A DNA stretch of 15,855 nucleotides from M3007 sp040080915. Its GTDB lineage: Bacteria; Bacteroidota; Bacteroidia; Chitinophagales; Saprospiraceae. The notes below the pieces were generated by a model. That model worked only from the letters and a program-made list of their open reading frames with translations, had not been told where the DNA came from and searched no databases. Of this stretch, positions 7,544-14,247 are shown piece by piece. The stretch is from positions 1 to 15,855 of the forward strand of contig JBEBHD010000112.1 of assembly GCA_040080915.1 (NCBI GenBank), given 5' to 3'. Position 1 is the first letter of the stretch. Every line of letters starts with the position of its first letter. The position numbers were made by a program, and so were the translations under genes.

Positions 7544-8489
7544 CTGCTTTTTTTGTCGCGTAGGCCAAAGCTGCTTCGCGTACCCAAGCCCCGTCTTCCC
7601 AAGCCTTCACGCGGGTGCGGAGGCGCTGCTTGTTGCAGGGGCCGTTGCCCTTCACCACGTTCCAGAATTCGTCCCAGTCAATTGGGCCAAAGTCGTAGTG
7701 GCCCCGCTCCTCGTTCCACTTCAGGTCGGGGTCGGGTACGATGAGGCCGAGGACTTTAACCTGCTCGGCCACCATGTCCACGAAGCGCTGACGCAGTTCA
7801 TCGTTGGTAAAGCGTTTGATTTTCCACTGCATACTTTGGGCCGAATGGGTGGAATCGGCATCCGATGGGCCGAACATCATTACGGCGGGCCAGTACCAGC
7901 GGTTGATGGCGTCCTGAGCCATTTCACGCTGTTCGGGCGACCCGTTGGCAAGGGTGAGCAGAATCTCGAAGCCTTGTCGCTGATGAAAACTTTCCTCTTT
8001 GCACACGCGCACCATGGCGCGGGCATACGGGCCGTAGGAGCAGCGGCAGATGGGTATCTGGTTGAGGATGGCGGCCCCGTCCACCAGCCAGCCAATGGCA
8101 CCGATATCAGCCCACGAGATTGTCGGGTAGTTGAAAATGGACGAGTACTTGGCCTTGCCGCTGTGCAGTTCCTCCAACATCGAGTCGCGGCTCGTGCCCA
8201 GTGTTTCGGCAGCCGAATACAGATACAGCCCGTGACCGGCTTCGTCTTGTACCTTGGCCAACAGGATAGCCTTTCGCTTGAGCGACGGTGCGCGCGTGAT
8301 CCAGTTGCCCTCCGGCAGCATGCCCACGATCTCGCTGTGTGCATGCTGTCCGATCTGGCGCACAAGTGTTTTGCGGTACGCATCGGGCATCCAGTCTTTA
8401 GGCTCAATGCGCACATCGTTGTCTATTTTGGCCTGAAACTGCTCCTCCAAGGAGTACACGGCGGGCGATTTTTCTCCGGCTTGTTGCAT
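7506..8489 (-). CDS. paaA: 1,2-phenylacetyl-CoA epoxidase catalytic subunit PaaA
   Basis: PaaA is the di-iron catalytic subunit of the monooxygenase that converts phenylacetyl-CoA to its 1,2-epoxide in aerobic phenylacetate breakdown. The 327-residue protein is close to known PaaA length (about 310). It shows the family signatures RIEPKDWMPDAYRKTLVRQI (27-46), HSEIVGMLPEGNWITRAPSL (51-70), DEAGHGLYLYSAAETLG (82-98) and KEESFHQRQGFEIL (164-177). Likely iron ligands are E53, the ExxH pairs E83/H86 and E166/H169, and a further helix carboxylate. ATG 8489 was chosen because similarity begins soon after it; ATG 8591 would add 34 atypical basic residues. PaaB, PaaC, PaaD and PaaE are not adjacent: the next gene downstream is unrelated and the one upstream is divergent. 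The tail EREAQGRKTQAA extends past the usual end and is encoded by repeat-like DNA. Confidence 0.95.
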   Translation of the reverse strand: MQQAGEKSPAVYSLEEQFQAKIDNDVRIEPKDWMPDAYRKTLVRQIGQHAHSEIVGMLPEGNWITRAPSLKRKAILLAKVQDEAGHGLYLYSAAETLGTSRDSMLEELHSGKAKYSSIFNYPTISWADIGAIGWLVDGAAILNQIPICRCSYGPYARAMVRVCKEESFHQRQGFEILLTLANGSPEQREMAQDAINRWYWPAVMMFGPSDADSTHSAQSMQWKIKRFTNDELRQRFVDMVAEQVKVLGLIVPDPDLKWNEERGHYDFGPIDWDEFWNVVKGNGPCNKQRLRTRVKAWEDGAWVREAALAYATKKAEREAQGRKTQAA

Positions 8490-8521
8490 AACTTGAAATT
8501 GTACTTTGTCGTTTGCTCGCG

Positions 8522-8553
8522 CAAAGTTCGGTTTTTCTCTGCGGCGAAAACAA
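8522..8553 (-). promoter_or_regulatory. Candidate promoter for paaA
   Basis: On the minus strand, TTG (8553-8551), 21 bases and GAACTTTG (8529-8522) match the Bacteroidota promoter pattern except for the first base of TAnnTTTG. The paaA ATG at 8489 lies 32 bases downstream, giving a leader of about 25 bases. The mismatch keeps this tentative. Confidence 0.35.
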
Positions 8554-8696
8554 CGGCAACCCAAACTTGTTTTTTTACGCCTTTGCAACATTGCCGTTTA
8601 CCAACGCCGCTACTCGGCACAGGAAGCCGTTCTGGGCCAAGCGGGGAAATTTAAACACGCTCTAAAATGCTCCCATCATTTTTTCAACAAAACCTA

Positions 8697-8704
8697 TACC
8701 TTTG
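8697..8704 (+). promoter_or_regulatory. Candidate -7 promoter element immediately before bamD
   Basis: TACCTTTG matches the TAnnTTTG element exactly and ends 6 bases before the bamD ATG at 8711. Transcription would then start at or beside the start codon, giving a leaderless or nearly leaderless mRNA. No good TTG element is visible about 20 bases upstream, where the sequence is T/A-rich, so this rests on one box. Confidence 0.4.
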
Positions 8705-8710
8705 CGCGCT

Positions 8711-9532
8711 ATGAGAAAAACGCCTGTTTTACTGTTGCTGGTCGGGCTTATGTGGTTGGCCGGTGCCTGTAAAAGCGAGTTCGAGCGAGTCCGTGTCAGC
8801 GGCGATGCCGACTTGGTGCTGAAAAAAGCCTTTGAATACTACGAAAAAGGTGAGTACCAGCGCTCCCAAACCCTGTTCGACCTCGTCCTCAATTCCATAC
8901 GCGGAGGCAAGGATGCCGAAAAAGCCTACTACCAGTACGCGTACACCTATTATCATTTGGGCCAGTACGTGCTTTCGGCCTACTATTTCAAAAATTTCGC
9001 CAACACGTTTACCACCTCGCCTTTCCGGGAAGAAGCCGCGTACATGTCGGCCTATTCAAACTTCCTGCTGTCGCCCACGTTCCGGCTCGACCAAGGAAAT
9101 TCCACCCAGGCCATTGACGAGTTTCAGTTGTTTGCCAACCTGTTCCCCCAGAGCAAGCGCATGGAGGAGTGCAACAAGATGATTGATGTGCTGCGCCGAA
9201 AATTGGAAGAAAAAGCATTTGCCGAAGGCGAACTCTACTACAACCTGCGGCAGTACCAGTCCTCTGTGCTGTCGTTCGACAACCTCCTGCGCGACTACCC
9301 CGAAAGCCCCGATGCCGAGCGCGTGCGCTACCTCATCGCCAAGTCGGCGTTCTTGCTGGCCGAAAACAGTATCGTGGAGAAAAAATTTGATCGCTTCAAC
9401 GAAGCCATCGTCCGCTGCGACGATTTTTTGCAAAAATATCCCTCCGGCAAATACGCCAAGGAAATAAAACAGGTCCGCCGCGAAGCCGAACAAGGCATCA
9501 AACAGGTAAAAAAACAACTAAAAATAACGTGA
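8711..9532 (+). CDS. bamD: Outer membrane protein assembly lipoprotein BamD
   Basis: BamD is the essential lipoprotein of the BAM complex that inserts beta-barrel proteins into the outer membrane from the periplasmic face. The 273-residue protein begins MRKTPVLLLLVGLMWLAGAC. This is a lipoprotein signal with the acylated cysteine at C20 and an acceptable lipobox (AGAC). The rest is alpha-helical TPR repeats (KAFEYYEKGEYQRSQTLFDL, YYQYAYTYYHLGQYVLSAYY, LFPQSKRMEECNKMID, LYYNLRQYQSSVLSFDNLL, RCDDFLQKYPSGKYAKEIK), which is the BamD fold at the usual length. ATG 8711 is preferred over the in-frame TTG at 8702 because it starts a clean signal peptide directly after a TAnnTTTG box. It opens the plus-strand run with rpoZ and coaBC, an arrangement I recall as typical of Bacteroidota. 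Confidence 0.93.
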   Translation: MRKTPVLLLLVGLMWLAGACKSEFERVRVSGDADLVLKKAFEYYEKGEYQRSQTLFDLVLNSIRGGKDAEKAYYQYAYTYYHLGQYVLSAYYFKNFANTFTTSPFREEAAYMSAYSNFLLSPTFRLDQGNSTQAIDEFQLFANLFPQSKRMEECNKMIDVLRRKLEEKAFAEGELYYNLRQYQSSVLSFDNLLRDYPESPDAERVRYLIAKSAFLLAENSIVEKKFDRFNEAIVRCDDFLQKYPSGKYAKEIKQVRREAEQGIKQVKKQLKIT

Positions 9533-9536
9533 GAGA

Positions 9537-9637
9537 GGTTTGAAGGTTTAAAGGTTTTTGGTTGTACAACGACCCGATCTAACCCCAAACCCTCTAACCT
9601 TCAAACCCCCTAACCTTCAAACCTTCTAACCTTTTTT
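9537..9637 (+). repeat. Complementary repeat and A/C-rich tandem repeat between bamD and rpoZ
   Basis: GGTTTGAAGGTT at 9537-9548 is the exact complement of AACCTTCAAACC, which occurs twice downstream (9596-9607 and 9612-9623) with a 16-base period. A diverged earlier unit (AACCCCAAACC) and a final partial unit (CTAACC) extend this to about four units that end just before the rpoZ ATG at 9638. The RNA could pair the first arm with either copy. There is no T tract immediately after the stem, although a T6 run precedes ATG. Confidence 0.7.
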
Positions 9638-9970
9638 ATGAGCGATATCAAAAGTAAGGCCCAAGGCCTCGACCCTAATGTTCAGCCCCGCGACGTGGGC
9701 GAACTCGTCGGCAAGACCGGCAACGTGTACGAAAGCATCGTCATCGTCAGCAAACGCGCCCGCCAAATTTCAAGCGATCTCAAGTGGGAAATCCAGCGCA
9801 AGTTGGAGGAGTTCGCCGTCAGCTCCGACACCATCGAAGAGGTGCAGGAAAACAAGGAGCAGATCGAAATCTCCAAATTCTACGAGCGCCTGCCCAACAC
9901 AGCCATCATTGCCTCGCACGAGTTTATGAACGACGAGATTCAGTGGCGCGTAGTGGAGGACGTGGAGTAA
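9638..9970 (+). CDS. rpoZ: DNA-directed RNA polymerase omega subunit (Bacteroidota type)
   Basis: Omega binds the beta-prime subunit and helps RNA polymerase assemble. The 110-residue protein carries the Rpb6/omega core NVYESIVIVSKRARQISSDLKWEIQRKLEEFA at about 29-60, with the NxYE, RARQI and EEF pattern. It ends in the Bacteroidota-specific tail ENKEQIEISKFYERLPNTAIIASHEFMND. That tail and the longer length distinguish it from the roughly 90-residue proteobacterial protein. ATG 9638 follows a T-rich run directly after the A/C-rich tandem repeat; there is no Shine-Dalgarno sequence. The gap to coaBC is 15 bases, so the two genes are almost certainly co-transcribed. Confidence 0.92.
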   Translation: MSDIKSKAQGLDPNVQPRDVGELVGKTGNVYESIVIVSKRARQISSDLKWEIQRKLEEFAVSSDTIEEVQENKEQIEISKFYERLPNTAIIASHEFMNDEIQWRVVEDVE

Positions 9971-9985
9971 CGCCCGACCCGCAGC

Positions 9986-11179
9986 ATGAAAAAAATCGTC
10001 CTCGGTATCAGCGGATCCATTGCAGCCTACAAATCGGCGCAGCTCGCCCGGTTGTTCGTCAAGTCCGGCACCGAAGTACGTGTGCTGATGACCGAATCCG
10101 CTGCTTCCTTTATTTCCCCGCTGACGCTGTCCACGCTTTCCAAAAACCCCGTTTTGTCGGCCGTACACGCCGAGGAGGCATGGAATAACCACGTCGAACT
10201 CGGCCTGTGGGCAGATGCAATGGTGATCGCCCCGGCGACAGCAAACACACTGGCCAAATTGGCCAACGGCCTGTGCGACAACATTATCGGAGCCGTGTAC
10301 CTGTCGGCCCGTTGCCCGGTATTCGTAGCACCAGCCATGGACGTGGACATGTGGCACCACCCGGCCACACAGGCCAATTTGGAGCGACTGAGGACGCATG
10401 GGGCACACATCATTCCCGTTGAGTACGGCGAATTGGCAAGCGGCCTTGTCGGCGATGGGCGTATGGCCGAACCAGAGTCTATTTTGACATATTTGGAGCG
10501 TTTTTTTGCCGCAGGCAAAAACCTGATCGGTAAAAAAGCCCTCGTCACCGCCGGCCCGACACACGAAGCACTCGACCCCGTGCGCTTCATCGGCAACCAG
10601 AGCAGCGGCAAAATGGGCATCGCCATCGCCGATGCCCTGGCCCGGCATGGGGCAGAAACGACCCTCGTGCTCGGCCCTACACACCTGAGGCCCAAAAACC
10701 CGACGGTGGGGGTCGTACCGGTCGTTTCGGCTCAGGACATGTACGAGGCTTGCGCCGAACTTTTTCCTGCCGCCGACATCGCCGTTCACGCTGCTGCCGT
10801 AGCCGACTACCGCCCAAAAACCTACTCGACGACCAAGATCAAGAAAAAAGAAGCCGACTTGAACATCGAACTGGCCAAGACCGTGGACATAGCGGCCACG
10901 CTCGGACAAAACAAACGCTCTGGTCAGATCGTGGTCGGTTTTGCCCTCGAAACCAACGACGAAGAGCCGAATGCACTGGCCAAGATGAAGCGGAAAAACA
11001 TGGATTTTGTCGTGCTTAATTCCCTGCGCCACGCGGGCGCCGGATGCGGCCATGACACAAATAAACTCTCCCTCTTGCGGCCCGACGGCTCCAAAACGGC
11101 ATTTGATTTGAAAACAAAGGCGGCAGTTGCCGAAGATATTGTCGCCGAAATCCTGCGAACGGCCAACCTGTCGGCCTGA
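9986..11179 (+). CDS. coaBC: Bifunctional phosphopantothenoylcysteine decarboxylase / phosphopantothenate-cysteine ligase CoaBC
   Basis: This enzyme makes 4'-phosphopantetheine for coenzyme A: the CoaB half ligates cysteine to phosphopantothenate and the CoaC half decarboxylates the product with FMN. The 397-residue protein has both halves. CoaC spans about 1-175, with GISGSIAAYKSAQLAR (7-22), the catalytic histidine in NNHVELG (H69), APATANTLAKLANG (82-95), PAMDVDMW (117-124) and the flap SGLVGDGRMAEPE. CoaB spans about 182-397, with ALVTAGPTHEALDPVRFIGN (185-204), SSGKMG, HAAAVADYRP (268-277) and LNSL (344-347). Position 119 is Asp where the E. coli-type PxMNxxMW motif has Asn, and the flap lacks the usual cysteine; I recall both as common in Bacteroidota. 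The start is ATG 9986, 15 bases after rpoZ. Confidence 0.96.
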   Translation: MKKIVLGISGSIAAYKSAQLARLFVKSGTEVRVLMTESAASFISPLTLSTLSKNPVLSAVHAEEAWNNHVELGLWADAMVIAPATANTLAKLANGLCDNIIGAVYLSARCPVFVAPAMDVDMWHHPATQANLERLRTHGAHIIPVEYGELASGLVGDGRMAEPESILTYLERFFAAGKNLIGKKALVTAGPTHEALDPVRFIGNQSSGKMGIAIADALARHGAETTLVLGPTHLRPKNPTVGVVPVVSAQDMYEACAELFPAADIAVHAAAVADYRPKTYSTTKIKKKEADLNIELAKTVDIAATLGQNKRSGQIVVGFALETNDEEPNALAKMKRKNMDFVVLNSLRHAGAGCGHDTNKLSLLRPDGSKTAFDLKTKAAVAEDIVAEILRTANLSA

Positions 11180-11236
11180 ATTTGCGCCATGACAACCATG
11201 CTAACCACCGACTCGCACATTCAACCGCTTTTCAAA

Positions 11237-12151
11237 ATGAACCGTATCCTTTCCCTCATTTTTCTGGTGTTACTCGTGATTGCCCAGGCAAATGCCCAAG
11301 GCGAACTGGACTGCACCGTGCGCATCAACACACCCCAATTGCAAACCACCGACCGCCGTGTTTTCGACCAGTTGGAGGTGACCATGCGCGAGTTTTTGAA
11401 CACCACCAAATGGACCAACGATGTTTTCCAGTTGGAGGAGCGCATCAAGTGCAACTTCATTCTCACAATAAAAATCGAAAACGGCAACCTGTACGATGCC
11501 GAACTGGCCGTGCAGGCCGTCCGGCCTGTGTACGGCAGCGGCTATGAAACGCCCATGTTGTCACACTTGGACAAAGATGTCTCCTTCGAGTACGACCAAA
11601 ATCAGCCGCTGCTTTTTCAGCCGGATGCCACGGACAACCAAAACCTGCCCGCTATTTTGGCCTTTTACGTGTACGTGATCCTCGGCTTGGACTATGACTC
11701 GTACGCCCTGTACGGCGGCGACCAGCACTTGCTCAATGCCCAGCAGATCGTTACCAATATTCAAAACTCGACCACCAACAAGGGTGCCGGGTGGCGCCCC
11801 GCCGACGGCGGCAAAAACCGAAACCGTTATTGGATCGCCGAAAACCTGCTCAATCCCCGCGTACGCCCCTACCGGGCAGCCATGTACACCTACCACCGCA
11901 AGGGCCTTGACCAGATATCCAATGACATGGATGCTGGCAAAACCGCTATCATGCTCGCCTTGGAAGAGATAGACAAAGTGAACACCGCCTATTTCAATTC
12001 CATGATAACCCAGATGTTCGCCAATGCAAAAAAGGACGAACTGGTAGAAATGTGGAAAATAGGAGGCAAGGCCCAAAAAGACCGCGTGCAACAGATCATG
12101 ATCAAAATTGACCCAGTCAACACCCAACGCTACCGGGAAATCGGCTCTTGA
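11237..12151 (+). CDS. porD: DUF4835 family protein, PorD-like (type IX secretion associated)
   Basis: The 304-residue protein begins MNRILSLIFLVLLVIAQANAQ, a signal peptide cleaved after ANA, so it acts in the periplasm or at the outer membrane. The mature part matches the DUF4835 pattern as I remember it: ELDCTVRINTPQLQTTDRRVFDQLE, FLNTTKWTND, IKCNFILTI, AVRPVYGSGYETP, FAFYVYVILGLDYDSYA-type sequence (here ILAFYVYVILGLDYDSYALYGGD), NRYWIAENLLNPRVRPYRAA and YHRKGLDQI. Some databases name this family PorD and tie it to type IX secretion; its exact role is not established here. ATG 11237 is preferred over ATG 11189, which would add 16 residues (MTTMLTTDSHIQPLFK) before the signal peptide. It lies 57 bases after coaBC. 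Confidence 0.82.
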   Translation: MNRILSLIFLVLLVIAQANAQGELDCTVRINTPQLQTTDRRVFDQLEVTMREFLNTTKWTNDVFQLEERIKCNFILTIKIENGNLYDAELAVQAVRPVYGSGYETPMLSHLDKDVSFEYDQNQPLLFQPDATDNQNLPAILAFYVYVILGLDYDSYALYGGDQHLLNAQQIVTNIQNSTTNKGAGWRPADGGKNRNRYWIAENLLNPRVRPYRAAMYTYHRKGLDQISNDMDAGKTAIMLALEEIDKVNTAYFNSMITQMFANAKKDELVEMWKIGGKAQKDRVQQIMIKIDPVNTQRYREIGS

Positions 12152-12155
12152 TGGG

Positions 12156-12260
12156 CAGTTGGCTGTTGGCTCTCCTGAGCAGAAAGGAGCCAAACAACAT
12201 GAGCAACAGCCAAAAGCCAACTGAAATCAGCCAAAAGCCAACGGCTAAAAGCCAACAGCA
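12156..12260 (+). repeat. Complementary repeat plus AGCCAAAAGCCAAC direct repeats before rseP
   Basis: CAGTTGGCTGTTGGCT (12156-12171) pairs with AGCCAAAAGCCAACTG (12208-12223) at 15 of 16 positions. Between them a smaller CTCCT/AGGAG stem can form. The AGCCAAAAGCCAAC unit recurs at about 12229-12242 and, as GCTAAAAGCCAACAGC, at about 12244-12259, ending a few bases before the rseP ATG at 12266. Like the bamD-rpoZ spacer, it is G/T-rich first and A/C-rich next to the start codon. There is no T tract, so it is not a standard terminator. Confidence 0.7.
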
Positions 12261-12265
12261 CAGAA

Positions 12266-13615
12266 ATGGATACCATCGTCAATATCAGCCAGTTTTTACT
12301 CAGCCTCTCCTTGCTTATTATCCTGCACGAGATGGGCCACTTTTTTCCTGCTCGTTGGTTCAAAACACGGGTGGAAAAGTTTTACCTCTTCTTCGATTTT
12401 GCACCGTTCAATTCCCTGTGGAAAACCAAAAAAGGCGAAACGGAGTACGGCCTCGGCTGGCTTCCGCTCGGAGGCTACGTGAAAATATCCGGTATGGTGG
12501 ACGAGAGCATGGACACCGAGGCGCTCAAACAACCGCCTCAGCCTTGGGAGTTTCGCTCCAAGCCCGCTTGGCAGCGCCTTATCATCATGTTGGGCGGCGT
12601 GACCGTCAATTTCCTGCTGGGCTTCGCCATTTTCGCCATGATGCTCTGGTATTTCGGAAAGGCGTATGTCCCCAATTCCGAACTGAAACACGGCTTGGCG
12701 TTCGACAAAGTGCTGCTGGATCAGGGTTTCCAACAGGGCGATGTGCTGGTCAAGATCGGCCAAAACCCCGTGGAGCACGTAGATGCCTCCGCATTTATTG
12801 AACAAGTGGTGCTCAACGATGCCCGCGAGGTGACAGTACAGCGCGACGGCCGGGAGGTGAAATTTGCGCTGCGCCCAAACGTAGCCGAGCAGCTCACGAG
12901 CCAAAAGGTGCCCAAGGCGCTGCTCATTTCGCCCCGAATCCCTTTTTATGTAGGTGAAGTGGCGGCTGGCAAGCCAGCCAAAGCGGCTGGCGTACAGGCA
13001 GGCGACCGTATCCTCGCCTTCAACGGCTCCCCTACCCCATTTTACGACCAGTTCGGCCCGTTGGCCATGGCCCAAAAAGGTAAGCCCGCCATACTGACCC
13101 TGTTGCGCAAAACCGATACCGTCACTGTCAACCTGACCCTGACCCCGGAAGGAACCATCGGCGTTCGCCCCAAGGTCGAGGGCTATTTCGACATCGAACG
13201 CGAGCGCTACTCGCTGGCCGCTGCTATACCCGGGGGCGTGCAAATGGGCGTTGATTTTTTGAACAACCAGATGAAGGCCTTCGGCAAAATGTTCAGCGGC
13301 GAAATAGCCGTGAAAGACAACCTCGGCAGCCTCATCAGCATCGGCAAAATGTACGGCACATCGTGGGACTGGGAACGCTTTTGGTCGCTGACCGCCTCGC
13401 TCAGCATTTTGCTCGCATTCATGAACCTGCTCCCCATCCCGGCTCTGGACGGCGGTTACGTCATGTTCCTGCTCTGGGAAGTAGCCACTGGCCGCAAGGT
13501 CAGCGACAAATTCATGGAGAAAGCGGTTACCGTCGGCTTTTTCCTCCTGCTGGGCCTGATGATTTACGCGTTCGGTCTCGACCTGTGGCGGCACGTTTTC
13601 CAACAATTTTTTTGA
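12266..13615 (+). CDS. rseP: RIP site-2 zinc metalloprotease RseP
   Basis: RseP-type proteases cut membrane-anchored substrates within the bilayer, such as anti-sigma factors and remnant signal peptides. The 449-residue protein has the zinc motif HEMGH at 21-25 in the first membrane segment. An LDG motif at 394-396 (NLLPIPALDGG) supplies the third zinc ligand, D395. The reentrant segment GLGWLPLGGYVKISGM follows the first helix. A second membrane helix lies at about 105-132 (LIIMLGGVTVNFLLGFAIFA), followed by two PDZ-like domains (about 140-220, diverged; about 225-310 with GKPAKAAGVQAGDRILAFNG). C-terminal helices lie at about 375-410 and 418-440. The length is usual for the family. The start MDTIVNISQFLLSL follows the A/C-rich repeat; no Shine-Dalgarno sequence is seen. 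Substrates cannot be named from this window. Confidence 0.95.
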   Translation: MDTIVNISQFLLSLSLLIILHEMGHFFPARWFKTRVEKFYLFFDFAPFNSLWKTKKGETEYGLGWLPLGGYVKISGMVDESMDTEALKQPPQPWEFRSKPAWQRLIIMLGGVTVNFLLGFAIFAMMLWYFGKAYVPNSELKHGLAFDKVLLDQGFQQGDVLVKIGQNPVEHVDASAFIEQVVLNDAREVTVQRDGREVKFALRPNVAEQLTSQKVPKALLISPRIPFYVGEVAAGKPAKAAGVQAGDRILAFNGSPTPFYDQFGPLAMAQKGKPAILTLLRKTDTVTVNLTLTPEGTIGVRPKVEGYFDIERERYSLAAAIPGGVQMGVDFLNNQMKAFGKMFSGEIAVKDNLGSLISIGKMYGTSWDWERFWSLTASLSILLAFMNLLPIPALDGGYVMFLLWEVATGRKVSDKFMEKAVTVGFFLLLGLMIYAFGLDLWRHVFQQFF

Positions 13616-13626
13616 AAAATAACCCC

Positions 13627-14151
13627 GTGAACTACTTCGAGTTTTTCGGCATCCCGCTGTCATTTCAGGTGGATGAGGCAGCCCTTCGCCGCGTTTTTTA
13701 TCAAAACAGCAAAGAATTTCATCCCGATTTTCACACCCTCGCCGATGTTGCCCGGCAGGCGGAAATGCTGGAGCTATCCACGCTGAACAATGAAGCGTTT
13801 CAGACGCTTTCCGACCCTGACAAGCGCATGCGCTATGTTTTGAAAATCAAAGGGCTGTTAGAAGATGAGGGGAAATTGAGCGTGCCACAGGCGTTTCTCG
13901 CGGAAATGATGGAAGTAAACGAGGCGCTCATGGAACTGGAGTTCGGCCCCGATCCGGTTCAGTTTGCCGCTGCCGCCCAAACCGCCCACGACCTGGAAAA
14001 AAGCCTCGACGCGGGCATCCGCCCCGTTTTGGACACCTATACCGAGCACACCGGAACGGAGGCAGACCTGCGCGCTGTGCTCGAATATTTTTTGAAAAAA
14101 AGGTACTTGTTGCGTGTTCTGGAAAATCTGTCTAAGTTTGCGCCCCAATAA
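13627..14151 (+). CDS. hscB: Fe-S cluster assembly co-chaperone HscB (J-domain)
   Basis: HscB delivers the scaffold IscU to the Hsp70 HscA and stimulates its ATPase during iron-sulfur cluster transfer. Starting at GTG 13627 the protein is 174 residues and begins MNYFEFFGIPLSF, the usual HscB start. The J-domain covers about 1-75, with the HPD motif at 32-34 (EFHPDF) and LNNEAFQTLSDPDKRMRYVL. The C-terminal helices (about 90-174: FLAEMMEVNEALMELE, DLRAVLEYFLKKRYLLRVLENL) form the IscU-binding part. A TTG at 13612 would add five residues and overlap the rseP stop; GTG gives the better fit. The gap after rseP is 11 bases, suggesting a shared transcript. No hscA or isc genes are in view. A promoter for the tRNA lies inside its last 45 bases. 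Confidence 0.9.
   Translation: MNYFEFFGIPLSFQVDEAALRRVFYQNSKEFHPDFHTLADVARQAEMLELSTLNNEAFQTLSDPDKRMRYVLKIKGLLEDEGKLSVPQAFLAEMMEVNEALMELEFGPDPVQFAAAAQTAHDLEKSLDAGIRPVLDTYTEHTGTEADLRAVLEYFLKKRYLLRVLENLSKFAPQ
14110..14140 (+). promoter_or_regulatory. Promoter for tRNA-Leu inside the 3' end of hscB
   Basis: TTG (14110-14112), 20 bases and TAAGTTTG (14133-14140) match the Bacteroidota promoter pattern fully. The predicted start near 14147 lies about 14 bases before the tRNA 5' end at 14161. Both boxes are within hscB codons. Confidence 0.65.
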
Positions 14152-14160
14152 AAAAGAACA

Positions 14161-14246
14161 GCGGGAATGGCGGAATGGTAGACGCGCTGGTCTCAAACAC
14201 CAGTGACTTCACGGTCATGCGAGTTCGAGTCTCGCTTCCCGCACCA
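14161..14246 (+). tRNA. tRNA-Leu (anticodon CAA)
   Basis: The 86 bases fold as a class II tRNA. The acceptor arm GCGGGAA pairs with TTCCCGC, and A then CCA is encoded in the DNA. The anticodon arm is CTGGT-CTCAAAC-ACCAG, with anticodon CAA reading UUG. There is a long variable arm (TGAC...GTCA) and a T arm GCGAG-TTCGAGT-CTCGC. It begins 9 bases after the hscB stop and is followed by a strong terminator. Confidence 0.97.
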
Positions 14247-14247
14247 G

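Noticed and set aside
8490..8591. 34-residue N-terminal extension of PaaA
   Set aside because: The extension is Arg/Lys-rich, unlike PaaA N termini, and overlaps the candidate promoter box; ATG 8489 fits better.
7515..8654. 379-codon plus-strand frame opposite paaA
   Set aside because: The minus strand encodes a strongly recognisable PaaA; this frame has no family motif.
9770..11053. 427-codon minus-strand frame opposite rpoZ and coaBC
   Set aside because: The plus strand encodes recognisable omega and CoaBC; the antisense frame crosses both genes and has no motif.
11180..11191. Promoter-like TGAATTTG before the ATG at 11189
   Set aside because: It has one mismatch to TAnnTTTG and no upstream TTG element at a suitable distance; the porD-like gene is more simply read with coaBC.
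9537..12260. CRISPR array in the repeat-containing spacers
   Set aside because: Units are 12-16 bases with almost no spacers between copies and no cas genes; these are simple tandem repeats.
12296..13663. 455-codon minus-strand frame opposite rseP
   Set aside because: The plus strand encodes a complete RseP with HEMGH and LDG motifs; the reverse translation is His/Glu-rich with no family pattern.
13363..14151. 262-residue frame fusing upstream sequence to HscB
   Set aside because: Its first 88 codons overlap rseP in another frame and show no HscB similarity; GTG 13627 gives a standard HscB N terminus.
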